Below are positions 9,028 to 17,540 of a stretch of DNA of 64,000 nt, in pieces. Numbering within the stretch: the stretch's first letter is position 1; each line of letters opens with the position of its first letter. The notes under the pieces are model-generated. The model ran no database searches, had not been told where the DNA came from, and saw only the letters and a list, made by a program, of their open reading frames with translations. Source of the DNA: Microbacterium sp. LWH7-1.2 (lineage in GTDB: Bacteria; Actinomycetota; Actinomycetes; Actinomycetales; Microbacteriaceae); contig NZ_CP151637.1 in the NCBI RefSeq assembly GCF_038397755.1, forward strand, positions 2,356,001 through 2,420,000, written 5' to 3'. A program made the translations under genes and the position numbers.

Positions 9028-10023
9028 TCACGGTGGTGGCGCGGTGGTGTCCCGTGGCACGAGGCGCGTCGGCAGCTTCACGTGCGTGACCGCGGGCGTC
9101 TTGCCCTCCATCAGTTCCAGCAGCATGCCGACCGCCTCGGCACCGAGCACCTGCATGGGCTGGCGCACCGTCGTGAGCGCGGGCGTGGCCTTGGAGGCCT
9201 CGGGCACGTCGTCGAATCCGATGACCGACAGCTTGCGCGGGACGTCGATGCCCAGCTCGGACGCGACCCGCACGATCTCGAGTCCCGAGGTGTCGTTGGC
9301 GGCGAAGATCGCGGTCGGCCGGTCGGGTCGGCGGAGCATCTCGAGGGCGGCCATGCGCACGGCGTCCTGCTGGTAGCTCCCCGAGCCGACGAGAGCCGGG
9401 TCGAGGGGGATGCGCGCATCGGCCAGCGCTCGTCGATAGCCGGCGTCGCGCGCGATCGAAGACCGGAGATCCGGGCGACCCGCGATGAAGCCGATGCGCG
9501 TGTGCCCGAGTTCGATGAGGTACCGCGTCGCCAGCAGCGCGCCACCGAAGCTGTCGCACTCGACGGTGGGGAGATCCGCGGGACCGGTGTGCGGGTCGAT
9601 GGCGACGACCGGCACGTCGGCGCCGACGTTCACCACGGTCGGGGTGACCATGATCGCGCCGTCGATGAGCGTGCCGCTCAGCCGGGAGAGCGACCGCCGC
9701 TCCCACCCCTCGGCGGCACCGTGCGACCCGGAATACGCGAGCAGGTCGTATCGCGAGTCGCGCAGCGCCTCGCCCACGCCCTTGAGGATCTCAGCGCTGA
9801 AGGGCTCGAAGTCCGCGACGAGGACGCCGATGACACCCGTCTTGCGTGATCGCATGCTGCTGGCGATGAGGCTCGACTCGTAGCCGAGCTCCGCCACCAC
9901 GGCGAGCACCCGATCCACCGTCTCGCTTGCCACTCCGTAGCGACCGTTCACAGCTTTCGAGACGGTTGCGACCGAGACGCCGGCAGCGGCGGCGACGTCG
10001 GTGATGGTGGGTCGGCGGGTCAT
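9028..10023 (-). CDS. LacI-family transcriptional regulator
   Basis: A 331-residue protein from the ATG at 10023. Residues 5-50 are the LacI helix-turn-helix with hinge (TITDVAAAAGVSVATVSKAV, then RSRKTGVIG). The remainder is a periplasmic-binding-protein-like effector domain ending in TTVRQPMQVLGAEAVGMLL. It is divergent from the carbohydrate ABC importer at 10195 and its stop lies one base from the ROK gene stop. The shared promoter region contains CG-centred palindromes typical of LacI operators. It most likely represses the ABC-GH3 operon until an oligosaccharide-derived inducer is present. Confidence 0.92.
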   Translation of the reverse strand: MTRRPTITDVAAAAGVSVATVSKAVNGRYGVASETVDRVLAVVAELGYESSLIASSMRSRKTGVIGVLVADFEPFSAEILKGVGEALRDSRYDLLAYSGSHGAAEGWERRSLSRLSGTLIDGAIMVTPTVVNVGADVPVVAIDPHTGPADLPTVECDSFGGALLATRYLIELGHTRIGFIAGRPDLRSSIARDAGYRRALADARIPLDPALVGSGSYQQDAVRMAALEMLRRPDRPTAIFAANDTSGLEIVRVASELGIDVPRKLSVIGFDDVPEASKATPALTTVRQPMQVLGAEAVGMLLELMEGKTPAVTHVKLPTRLVPRDTTAPPP

Positions 10024-10034
10024 ATCTCGAAATC

Positions 10035-10071
10035 ATAACGGCCTCGAAACCGTTATTGAAAACGTTTGACA
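10035..10071. promoter_or_regulatory. Divergent promoter region with LacI-type operators
   Basis: There is an inverted repeat ATAACGG-N8-CCGTTAT at 10035-10056. Next to it is a CG-centred palindrome AAACGTTT at 10060-10067, of the kind bound by LacI-family proteins. GAAACCGTT (10046-10054) and GAAAACGTT (10058-10066) are near-copies 12 bp apart. A perfect TTGACA (10066-10071) overlaps the second palindrome and could be the -35 of the ABC operon, so bound repressor would block it. No clear -10 was found. Confidence 0.6.
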
Positions 10072-10194
10072 AGATATTTGTTGTCAACACAGACTTTTTT
10101 TGCCCGGTCTGCACGCCGGGCGGCGCGCGACCCGATCGCGTCGGCCACCTGCACCTCGCAGCAGAGGTGCCCTCGAAGAAGAGACGGGAATCAC

Positions 10195-11484
10195 ATGATG
10201 GGCAAGAGAATCCTCGCGGGTTCTGCAGCACTGGTCATCGGCGCGCTGGCGCTCGCCGGATGCAGTGCCGGCGGCGGCAACGAGAGCGGAGACGGCAACG
10301 TCGAGATGACGCTGTGGCAGAACTCCACCACCGGCCCGGGCCAGCAGTTCTGGAAGGACGCGATCGCCGCGTTCGAAGACGAGAACCCCGGCGTCACGAT
10401 CAAGATGCAGTCGATCCAGAACGAGGACATGGACGGCAAGCTGCAGACCTCGCTCAACGCGGGCGACCCGCCGGACATCTTCCTGCAGCGAGGCGGCGGC
10501 AAGATGGCCGCCATGGTGCAGGCGGGTCAGCTGATGGACCTGACCGGCAAGATCGAGGGCGAGGCGAAGGAGAACATCTCGGAGGGCTCCTTCAAGGCCG
10601 AGACCTACCAGGACAAGGTGTGGGCGATGCCCCTGTCGGTGCTTCCCGGCGGCATCTTCTACAGCCAGGACCTCTACAACGCGGCGGGCGTCACCGAGAC
10701 TCCGACGACGATCGACGAACTCGTCGAGGTGAACGACAAGCTGAAGGCCACCGGCGTCGCTCCGCTCGCGCTCGGCGCGAAGGACGCGTGGCCGGCAGCG
10801 CACTGGTTCTACTGGTTCGCGCTGCGCGAGTGCTCCCCCAAGACCGTGGAGGAGACGGGCGACTCGAAGGACTTCAGCGACCCGTGCTGGCTCAAGGCCG
10901 CCGAGGATCTCGCGGACTTCGCCGCCACCGAGCCGTTCAACGAGGGCTTCCTCACCACCTCCGCCCAGCAGGGCGCCGGCAGCTCGGCGGGCCTTGTCGC
11001 CAACCACCAGGCGGGTGGCGAACTGATGGGGGCGTGGGACCCGGGCGTGATCGCCTCGCTCACCCCTGACGAGAAGCCTCTCCCCGACCTGGCGTGGTAC
11101 CCGTTCCCCGAGGTGCCGGGCGGTGAGGGCGAGCCCGGCTCGATGATGGGCGGTCTCGACGGCTACTCCTGCTCCGCGCAGGCGCCGAAGGAGTGCGTCG
11201 ACTTCCTCAACTTCATCGCGTCGGACGCGCAGCAGACCGCCTACTACAAGGCGTTCAACTCGCCCCCCGTCAACCAGGCCGCGCAGGCCGAGGTGACCGA
11301 GCCGTACCTCCAGCAGATCCTCGAGGCCTACAACGCGGCCCCGTTCGTCTCGCAGTGGCTCGACACGATCCTCGGGCAGAACGTCGGCAACGCGCTGAAC
11401 GTCGCCGTGGTCGACATGCTCTCCGGCCAGAGCACGCCCGACGAGATGATCGCTGCGGCCAACTCGGCCGGCGCGAAGGGATAA
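10195..11484 (+). CDS. Carbohydrate ABC importer, extracellular substrate-binding lipoprotein
   Basis: A family 1 solute-binding protein of 429 residues (428 if the second ATG at 10198 is used). It starts with a lipoprotein signal, and the lipobox LAGC places the lipidated Cys at residue 23. The mature part begins with a Gly/Ser/Asn-rich linker and the sugar-binding fold (VEMTLWQNSTTGPGQQFWKD). Aromatic residues typical of sugar binding are frequent (WPAAHWFYWFAL, DLAWYPFPEVPGG). It is first in an operon with two permeases and a GH3 glycosidase, so a beta-linked oligosaccharide is the likely ligand. A small GC hairpin (GCCCGG/CCGGGC) lies in the leader near 10103-10122. Confidence 0.92.
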   Translation: MMGKRILAGSAALVIGALALAGCSAGGGNESGDGNVEMTLWQNSTTGPGQQFWKDAIAAFEDENPGVTIKMQSIQNEDMDGKLQTSLNAGDPPDIFLQRGGGKMAAMVQAGQLMDLTGKIEGEAKENISEGSFKAETYQDKVWAMPLSVLPGGIFYSQDLYNAAGVTETPTTIDELVEVNDKLKATGVAPLALGAKDAWPAAHWFYWFALRECSPKTVEETGDSKDFSDPCWLKAAEDLADFAATEPFNEGFLTTSAQQGAGSSAGLVANHQAGGELMGAWDPGVIASLTPDEKPLPDLAWYPFPEVPGGEGEPGSMMGGLDGYSCSAQAPKECVDFLNFIASDAQQTAYYKAFNSPPVNQAAQAEVTEPYLQQILEAYNAAPFVSQWLDTILGQNVGNALNVAVVDMLSGQSTPDEMIAAANSAGAKG

Positions 11485-11496
11485 GGAACACTCCGC

Positions 11497-12522
11497 ATGC
11501 ACAAGAGCGCGACACCGAGCACGGACGATCGCCCGGAGACGGATCTCGCGCAGCGGACCGGGGGCGGCGGCGACACGCCGCCGCCCTCGGCATCGCCGCG
11601 CCGCCGGCGCCGCGGGATCGGATGGTCGGGCCGCCTGGAGATCGCGGTGCTGGTCGGACCCGCACTGATCTTCTTCGTCGGCTTCGTCATCTTCCCGGTC
11701 ATCATGGCGGCGTACTACGGCTTCTTCAACTGGCACGGCTACGGCCCGCCGACCGAGTTCATCGGCCTCAAGAACTACGTCACGATCCTCACCGACCCGG
11801 ACTTCCAAGAGGCGCTGGGCCACAACGGCTTCATCATGGTGATGTCGCTGGTGCTGCAGGGGCCCGTGGCGCTGCTGCTGGCGCTCCTGCTCAACCGCAA
11901 GATGCGCGGGCAGTCGATCATCCGCGTGCTCATCTTCGTTCCCTACGTGATCGCAGAGGTCGTCGTGGGAACGGGCTTCAGCCTGATGCTCGCCACCAAC
12001 GGCGCGCTCAACGGGCTGCTGGAGAACCTGGGCCTCGACCAGCTCACACGCGACTGGCTGGCAGATCCCAGCATCGCGATCTGGACGCTCATGGCGATCC
12101 TGACGTGGAAGTACGTCGGCTTCGCCGTCATCCTCTTCCTCGCCGGTCTGCAGGGGATCCCGGAGGAGCTCTACGAGGCGGCCGCCATCGACGGCGCCAC
12201 CTACTGGCAGATCCAGCGACGGATCACGATCCCGCTGCTCGGCCCGACGCTGCGCATCTGGGCATTCCTGTCGATCATCGGCGCGCTCCAGCTGTTCGAC
12301 CTCGTCTACATCATCTGGGGCCAGTACGTGGCACCCGTCGCCGGCACCTCGACGATGGCGACCTACATGGTCGCCAACGGCCGCAACGCGGGCAACTTCG
12401 GGTACGGCAACGCCGTCGCCGTCGTCATCTTCCTCATCTCTCTGATCGTCGCGCTCGTCTACCAGCGCTTCGTCCTGCGCCGCGACACGGCGGGGGCACT
12501 CACCGAAAGGACCGACGGATGA
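11497..12522 (+). CDS. Carbohydrate ABC importer permease, MalF/UgpA type
   Basis: A 341-residue inner-membrane protein that starts 12 bp after the binding-protein gene. A 45-residue polar, Arg-rich N-terminus precedes six predicted membrane segments. The EAA loop that docks to the ATPase is clear (EAAAIDGATYWQIQRRITIP, about residues 227-246). It pairs with the downstream MalG-type permease; their genes overlap by 4 nt (ATGA). No ATPase gene is present in the operon, so a MsiK-like shared ATPase encoded elsewhere is expected. Confidence 0.93.
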   Translation: MHKSATPSTDDRPETDLAQRTGGGGDTPPPSASPRRRRRGIGWSGRLEIAVLVGPALIFFVGFVIFPVIMAAYYGFFNWHGYGPPTEFIGLKNYVTILTDPDFQEALGHNGFIMVMSLVLQGPVALLLALLLNRKMRGQSIIRVLIFVPYVIAEVVVGTGFSLMLATNGALNGLLENLGLDQLTRDWLADPSIAIWTLMAILTWKYVGFAVILFLAGLQGIPEELYEAAAIDGATYWQIQRRITIPLLGPTLRIWAFLSIIGALQLFDLVYIIWGQYVAPVAGTSTMATYMVANGRNAGNFGYGNAVAVVIFLISLIVALVYQRFVLRRDTAGALTERTDG

Positions 12523-13403
12523 CCGCCGTCCCCGTCGCGATCGACGCTGTCGCGACCACGCCACCGCACGCGCCGCGGCGCCAGCGCATGCGAGCCGGCA
12601 CCCCCGCCGTCTACTTCGTCGCGCTCGTCGTGATCGCGCTGATGCTCGGGCCGGTGATCTACATCATCCTGGGCGGCTTCCGCTCCAACTCGCAGATCAC
12701 CACGAACCCGGCGGGCCTGCCCGATCCGTGGGTGTTCACGAACTACCTCGACGTGCTCACCGAGAGCACGTTCTGGACGCTCGTGCTCAACTCGACGATC
12801 GTCGGGGTGGCCACCACGGTCGGAGTCATCGCGCTGGGCCTGATGGCCAGCTACGTCCTCGCCCGCTACCACTTCCGCGGGCGCGGGGCGCTGTACGCGC
12901 TCTTCGCCGCGGGACTCATGTTCCCGATCACGGTCGCCATCACGCCGCTGTACATCGTGGTGCGCGACATGGGACTGATCAACACATTGGCCGGCGTCAT
13001 CCTCCCGCAGATCGCCTTCGCCCTGCCGACGACGATCATCATCCTGGTGCCGTTCCTGCGGGCCATCCCCGACGAGATCCAGGAAGCGGCCTTCATCGAC
13101 GGCTGCAGCAGGCTCGGCTTCTTCTGGCGGATGGTGGTCCCGCTCGCGGTACCCGGAGTGATCACCGTGGGGATCCTCGCGTTCATCGCGAGCTGGAACA
13201 GCTACCTGCTGCCGCTGTACCTGCTCAACGACAACGCGAACTTCACGCTCCCCCTGGGCGTGCAGGCCTTCTCGTCGCAGTACTCGGTCGACACCGCGAA
13301 GGTGCTCGCCTTCACCTCGCTGTCGATGATCCCCGCGCTGGCGTTCTTCAGCCTGTTCGAGAGACGGATCGTCGGCGGTCTGACGGGAGCTGTCAAGGGA
13401 TGA
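12519..13403 (+). CDS. Carbohydrate ABC importer permease, MalG/UgpE type
   Basis: A 294-residue membrane protein. The ATG at 12519 overlaps the stop of the first permease. It has six predicted membrane segments and the EAA motif EAAFIDGCSRLGFFWRMVVP. The C-terminus is ERRIVGGLTGAVKG, the usual end of this family. The stop codon overlaps the start of the GH3 gene, so transport and hydrolysis are translationally coupled. Confidence 0.93.
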   Translation: MTAVPVAIDAVATTPPHAPRRQRMRAGTPAVYFVALVVIALMLGPVIYIILGGFRSNSQITTNPAGLPDPWVFTNYLDVLTESTFWTLVLNSTIVGVATTVGVIALGLMASYVLARYHFRGRGALYALFAAGLMFPITVAITPLYIVVRDMGLINTLAGVILPQIAFALPTTIIILVPFLRAIPDEIQEAAFIDGCSRLGFFWRMVVPLAVPGVITVGILAFIASWNSYLLPLYLLNDNANFTLPLGVQAFSSQYSVDTAKVLAFTSLSMIPALAFFSLFERRIVGGLTGAVKG

Positions 13404-15697
13404 GCGACCACGAACTGCGCGCCGTCTCGGAGCGCGTCCTCGCACTGCACGCCCGGATGTCCCTCGACGAGAAGCTCGCACAGCTCGTCGGGTACTGGGT
13501 CGACCAGGGGAACGAGGTCGTCGCGCCGATGGCCGGCGAGATGGTGACCTCGACGCGGTACGAGGACGCCACCGCCCACGGCATCGGACACCTCACGCGC
13601 GTCTACGGCACGCGGCCGGTGGACCCGGTCGCCCGCGCCGAGTGGCTCTGGGCGGAGCAGCGACGCCTGCGGGAGCAGACGCGCCTCGGGATTCCCGCCA
13701 TCGTGCACGAGGAATGCCTCACCGGGCTCGCGGCGTGGAAGGCCGCGACCTTCCCGACGCCGCTGGCCTGGGGGGCGGCCTTCGACCCCGCGCTCACCGA
13801 GGAGCTCGGTGCGGCGATCGGTCGTTCCATGGCCGCGCTCGGAATCCACCAGGGCCTCGCGCCGGTGCTCGACGTCATCATGGACCCCCGATGGGGCCGT
13901 GTCGACGAGTGCATCGCCGAGGACCCCTACGTCGTCGGCACGATCGGCACCGCGTACGTGAAGGGACTGCAGTCGGCCGGCGTCCACGCCACCTTGAAGC
14001 ACTTCGCGGGGTACTCCGCGTCGCAGGCGGGCCGCAACCACGCGCCCGTGCACATGGGGCACCGACGGCTGCAGGACATCATGCTCCCGCCGTTCGAGAT
14101 GGCGGTCCGCGACGGCGGGGTCCGGTCGGTGATGAACTCGTACGCCGAGATCGACGGTGTCCCCGTCGCCTCCAACCCGGGACTGCTCACCGCCCTCCTG
14201 CGCGACGAGTGGGGATTCGACGGCACCGTCGTGGCGGACTACTTCTCCGTCGCGTTCCTTCACGCCCTGCACGGGGTCGCGGCCGATCTCGGCGAGGCCG
14301 CGCTGCTGGCGCTGCGCGCCGGGATCGACGTCGAGCTGCCGACGGGCGACGCGTTCGCCGAGCCCCTGCGCGCGCTCCTCGACTCGAACGCCCAGGCGCG
14401 CGCCGATGTGGACCGCGCCGTGCTGCGCGTGCTCTCGCAGAAGGAGGAGCTGGGCCTGCTCGACGAGGACTTCTCGTCGCCGCCGACCCAGATCGACCTC
14501 GATGGCCCGGAGCTTCGCGATCTCGCCCGTCGGACGGCCGAGGAGTCGGTCGTCCTGCTCGCCAACGACGGTGTGCTCCCACTGGCGGCGCCGCGCACCA
14601 TCGCCCTCATCGGCCCCAACGCCAACGCGGCGGAGTCACTGATGGGCTGCTACTCGTTCGCCAACCATGTGCTCGCTCACCATCCGGGCACGCCGCTGGG
14701 CTTCGCGATCCCCACCGTCGCCGAGGCGTTGCGCGCGGAGTTCCGTGACGCGGACATCGTGCTCGAACGGGGCTGCGAGGTCCAGGGCGACGACGAGCAC
14801 GCCATCGCGGCCGCCGCCAGCGCGGCGGCCGACGCCGAGGTCGCGATCGTGGTCGTGGGCGATCGCGCCGGCCTGTTCGGACGGGGCACCGTCGGCGAGG
14901 GCAACGACGTGGACGACCTGGAGCTGCCCGGTGTGCAGCGCCGGCTCGTCGAGGCCGTGGTCGCCACGGGCACCCCCACCGTCGTGGTCGTCGTCTCCGG
15001 GCGCCCGTACGCGATCGGCTGGATGCTCGACGGCGCAACGGCTGCCGCTGCGGTGCTGCAGGCCTTCTTCCCCGGGGAGGAAGGCGGACCCGCGATCGCG
15101 CGCATCATCTCAGGCGCGACCGAGCCGTCCGGCCGGCTGCCCATCTCCCTTCCTCGCTCGGCGGGCGCCCAGCCCTACACGTACCTGCACCCGGTCCTCG
15201 GCGGCCCCACCGAGATCACGAGCGCCGACAACACGCCGGCGCGGCCGTTCGGCTTCGGACTGACGTACACCTCGTTCGCCCGAGAGGATCTCACGGCTTC
15301 GGATGCCGCCACCGACGGCACGATCACGGTGCAGGTGCGTCTGTCGAACGTGGGAGACCGCCCGGGCACCGATGTCGTGCAGCTCTACGCACGGGACCTC
15401 GTCGGCTCGGTCACCCGCCCCGTCGCACAGCTCCTCGCGTATCAGCGCGTCGCGCTGGAGCCCGGGGAGTCGGCGACGGTCACCTTCACGGTGCCGACGT
15501 CCCGGCTCGCGTTCACCGGACGGGACGGTCATCGCATCGTCGAGCCCGGTGCGGTGGACCTGTGGGTCGGCGGCTCCTGCGCCGAACGCGACACCGAAGC
15601 CCGGATCGAGCTCGTCGGCCCCGTTCATCCGATCACCGCCGACGCAGCTCGGACGGCCACGGCGACGGTCTCGGCCCTGGTCCCCGACCCCCGTTGA
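13400..15697 (+). CDS. Glycoside hydrolase family 3 beta-glycosidase
   Basis: A 765-residue enzyme hydrolysing non-reducing-end beta-linked sugars. It has no signal peptide, so it acts in the cytoplasm on imported oligosaccharides. In order: the N-terminal TIM-barrel domain, with DPRWGRVDE near 162-170, KHFAGYS at 200-206 and the nucleophile Asp280 in VVADYFSV; the alpha/beta sandwich domain with ALIGPNAN and DDLELPGVQRRLV; and a fibronectin-III-like C-terminal domain from about 640 (VRLSNVGDRPGTDVVQLYAR). Beta-glucosidase and beta-xylosidase cannot be separated by reading. The neighbouring xylose genes make xylosidase activity reasonable. A strong terminator follows. Confidence 0.92.
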   Translation: MSDHELRAVSERVLALHARMSLDEKLAQLVGYWVDQGNEVVAPMAGEMVTSTRYEDATAHGIGHLTRVYGTRPVDPVARAEWLWAEQRRLREQTRLGIPAIVHEECLTGLAAWKAATFPTPLAWGAAFDPALTEELGAAIGRSMAALGIHQGLAPVLDVIMDPRWGRVDECIAEDPYVVGTIGTAYVKGLQSAGVHATLKHFAGYSASQAGRNHAPVHMGHRRLQDIMLPPFEMAVRDGGVRSVMNSYAEIDGVPVASNPGLLTALLRDEWGFDGTVVADYFSVAFLHALHGVAADLGEAALLALRAGIDVELPTGDAFAEPLRALLDSNAQARADVDRAVLRVLSQKEELGLLDEDFSSPPTQIDLDGPELRDLARRTAEESVVLLANDGVLPLAAPRTIALIGPNANAAESLMGCYSFANHVLAHHPGTPLGFAIPTVAEALRAEFRDADIVLERGCEVQGDDEHAIAAAASAAADAEVAIVVVGDRAGLFGRGTVGEGNDVDDLELPGVQRRLVEAVVATGTPTVVVVVSGRPYAIGWMLDGATAAAAVLQAFFPGEEGGPAIARIISGATEPSGRLPISLPRSAGAQPYTYLHPVLGGPTEITSADNTPARPFGFGLTYTSFAREDLTASDAATDGTITVQVRLSNVGDRPGTDVVQLYARDLVGSVTRPVAQLLAYQRVALEPGESATVTFTVPTSRLAFTGRDGHRIVEPGAVDLWVGGSCAERDTEARIELVGPVHPITADAARTATATVSALVPDPR

Positions 15698-15701
15698 CCG
15701 A

Positions 15702-15741
15702 GAAGGGCCCGGAGTGCCGCTCACGGCGCTCCGGGCCCTTC
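15702..15741 (+). terminator. Strong intrinsic terminator after the GH3 operon
   Basis: An 18-bp stem with one G-T wobble (GAAGGGCCCGGAGTGCCG paired with CGGCGCTCCGGGCCCTTC) and a 4-nt loop starts 4 bp after the GH3 stop. There is no T-run, as is usual at this GC content. It separates the operon from the convergent Gfo/Idh gene and may act in both directions. Confidence 0.85.
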
Positions 15742-15771
15742 ATCGTTCGCGCGGATCACCGCGCACGGTGG

Positions 15772-16851
15772 TCAGCGGCTTCTCCAGACCTCCGCGGGCG
15801 TCAGGGGGACGAGCGAAGGGCGCTCGACGGTCGTCGTCAGCGGCTCCCGCGCACCCGAGGCGGCGGACGCGGCGAGCGCGGTCATGATCTCCAGCACATG
15901 CAGGGCCATGGCGCCGCTGGCGCGCACGTCGCCGGCGGCGAAGTCGATGAGCCCGATGCCGCGGCCCGAGTCGACGTACCCCGCCGACGGATCCAGCGTC
16001 TCCCACGAGCCGGCGCGCGGATGCAGCTGCACGTCCCCCGCGAAGTTGTTCGGGTCGGGAACGAGCAGGGACCCGTCGACCCCGTGCACCTCGATGGGCG
16101 CGGCGGTCGAGCGTACGCCGTCGAAGCTCATGGTCACGGTCGAGATCGCGCCCGACGCGTGATGCAGGATGCCCGTGAGGTGCGTGTCGACCTCGACCGG
16201 CACGCGCTCCCCCACTCGGAGGCCGGAGCCGATCACGCGCTCGTCGCGCGACCGCGACGACGCACCCGACACGGCGGTCACGGGTCCGAGCAGCTGCACG
16301 AGCGACGTCACGTAGTACGGCCCCATGTCCAGCAGCGGCCCGCCGCCCTCGCGGTAGTAGAAATCGGGCTGCGGATGCCACGACTCGTGGCCGGCAGAGA
16401 TCCACATCGCCGATGCCGACACCGGCTGCCCGATGCGCCCGTCGTCGATCGCGGCGCGCGCGGTCTGGACGCCGGTGCCGAGCACCGTGTCGGGCGCACC
16501 CCCGACGCGCACGCCCGCGGCGGCCGCGGCATCCGTGATCCGGACTGCGTCCGCGAAGGTCGCCGCGAGCGGCTTCTCGCCGTAGACGTCCTTGCCCTGC
16601 GCGATGGCGGCGAGTGCGATCTCGGCGTGGGCCGCGGGGATCGTGAGGTTGAGGACGGTGCGGATGCCGCGATCCTCGAGCAGCTCGGAGGTCGTGAGCG
16701 CGCGGCACCCCGGGATGCCCTCCGCCGCAGCCTGTGCCCGGGCGAGGTCGAGGTCGGCGACCGCGGCGATGCGCACGCTCGACGCGCTCAGGAGCGTGTC
16801 GAGGTACTGCCGTGAGATGACGCCGAGCCCGACGATCCCGATGTCCGTCAC
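15772..16851 (-). CDS. Gfo/Idh/MocA-family NAD(P)-dependent oxidoreductase
   Basis: A 359-residue protein. The GTG at 16851 overlaps the stop of the ThuA-like gene. The N-terminal Rossmann domain starts VTDIGIVGLGVISRQYLDTL and contains the EKPLA motif near residue 95. The C-terminal alpha/beta domain includes GGAPDTVLGTGVQTA and GGGPLLDMGPYYVTSL. It is closely similar in motif pattern to the protein at 50778-51908. It is probably a sugar or sugar-acid dehydrogenase, and is co-transcribed with the ThuA-like and the second Gfo/Idh genes. Confidence 0.9.
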   Translation of the reverse strand: MTDIGIVGLGVISRQYLDTLLSASSVRIAAVADLDLARAQAAAEGIPGCRALTTSELLEDRGIRTVLNLTIPAAHAEIALAAIAQGKDVYGEKPLAATFADAVRITDAAAAAGVRVGGAPDTVLGTGVQTARAAIDDGRIGQPVSASAMWISAGHESWHPQPDFYYREGGGPLLDMGPYYVTSLVQLLGPVTAVSGASSRSRDERVIGSGLRVGERVPVEVDTHLTGILHHASGAISTVTMSFDGVRSTAAPIEVHGVDGSLLVPDPNNFAGDVQLHPRAGSWETLDPSAGYVDSGRGIGLIDFAAGDVRASGAMALHVLEIMTALAASAASGAREPLTTTVERPSLVPLTPAEVWRSR

Positions 16852-17540
16852 CGTGCCGCCCACAGCAGCCCCCTCTCGATGATGGTGCGGACGTTGTCGT
16901 CCCGCAGCACGTCGAGGCTGTGCCCCGGCGTCGAGACGAACACGCGGCCCTGGCCCCAATCGCGCGTCCACACCGCGGGCGAGACGATCGGGCGATGCCA
17001 CGGGTGGTACGGCTGCACGGGGTGCGTCGTCGTCGCCAGCACGTCGTTGAGATCGTCGTGCAGCACCCAGTACTGCTCGGTGGTGAGGACGAAGTCGCCG
17101 ATGCCGGCGGTGATGTCGTGCGTGCGGCCGAGCTCGGTGATCTCGACCGTGTAGTCGAGGTAGTTGTCGGACTGGTCGCCGTGCACCTCGTCGGGGTGCT
17201 TCGACGGGTGGGTCGCGAACTGACCTCCCACGAGCTGGAGGTAGTCCGAGCTCGCGCGGAACGAGTCCGCGATGCCGCCGTGCCAGCCGGCGAGGCCGGT
17301 GCCGGCGGCGACGGCGTCGCGGAGTCCACGGATCGCCTCGTTGGAGGCCTGCGACATCGTGACCGACTGCAGCACGAGGTCGACCTCTGCCATGCGGTCG
17401 GCGTCGGCGTACACCTCGGGGTCTTCCTCGACGGTGACGTCGAAGCCGCTGGAGCGGAGGAACGGCAGGTAGAGGTCGGTCGCCTCGACCGGGTGGTGGC
17501 CGTCCCATCCGCCGCGGACGACGAGGGCGGTGCGGGTCAT
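16848..17540 (-). CDS. ThuA-like domain protein
   Basis: A 230-residue protein, ATG at 17540, overlapping its neighbours by 4 nt on both sides. The class I glutamine-amidotransferase-like fold is recognisable: TALVVRGGWDGHHPVEAT at the start, GLAGWHGGIADSF in the middle and WTRDWGQGRVFVSTPGHS near the end. ThuA was named from rhizobial trehalose/maltitol utilisation, where it works with the ThuB dehydrogenase; the exact reaction of most members is unknown. Its position between two Gfo/Idh dehydrogenases fits a role in modified-sugar catabolism. Confidence 0.9.
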   Translation of the reverse strand: MTRTALVVRGGWDGHHPVEATDLYLPFLRSSGFDVTVEEDPEVYADADRMAEVDLVLQSVTMSQASNEAIRGLRDAVAAGTGLAGWHGGIADSFRASSDYLQLVGGQFATHPSKHPDEVHGDQSDNYLDYTVEITELGRTHDITAGIGDFVLTTEQYWVLHDDLNDVLATTTHPVQPYHPWHRPIVSPAVWTRDWGQGRVFVSTPGHSLDVLRDDNVRTIIERGLLWAAR

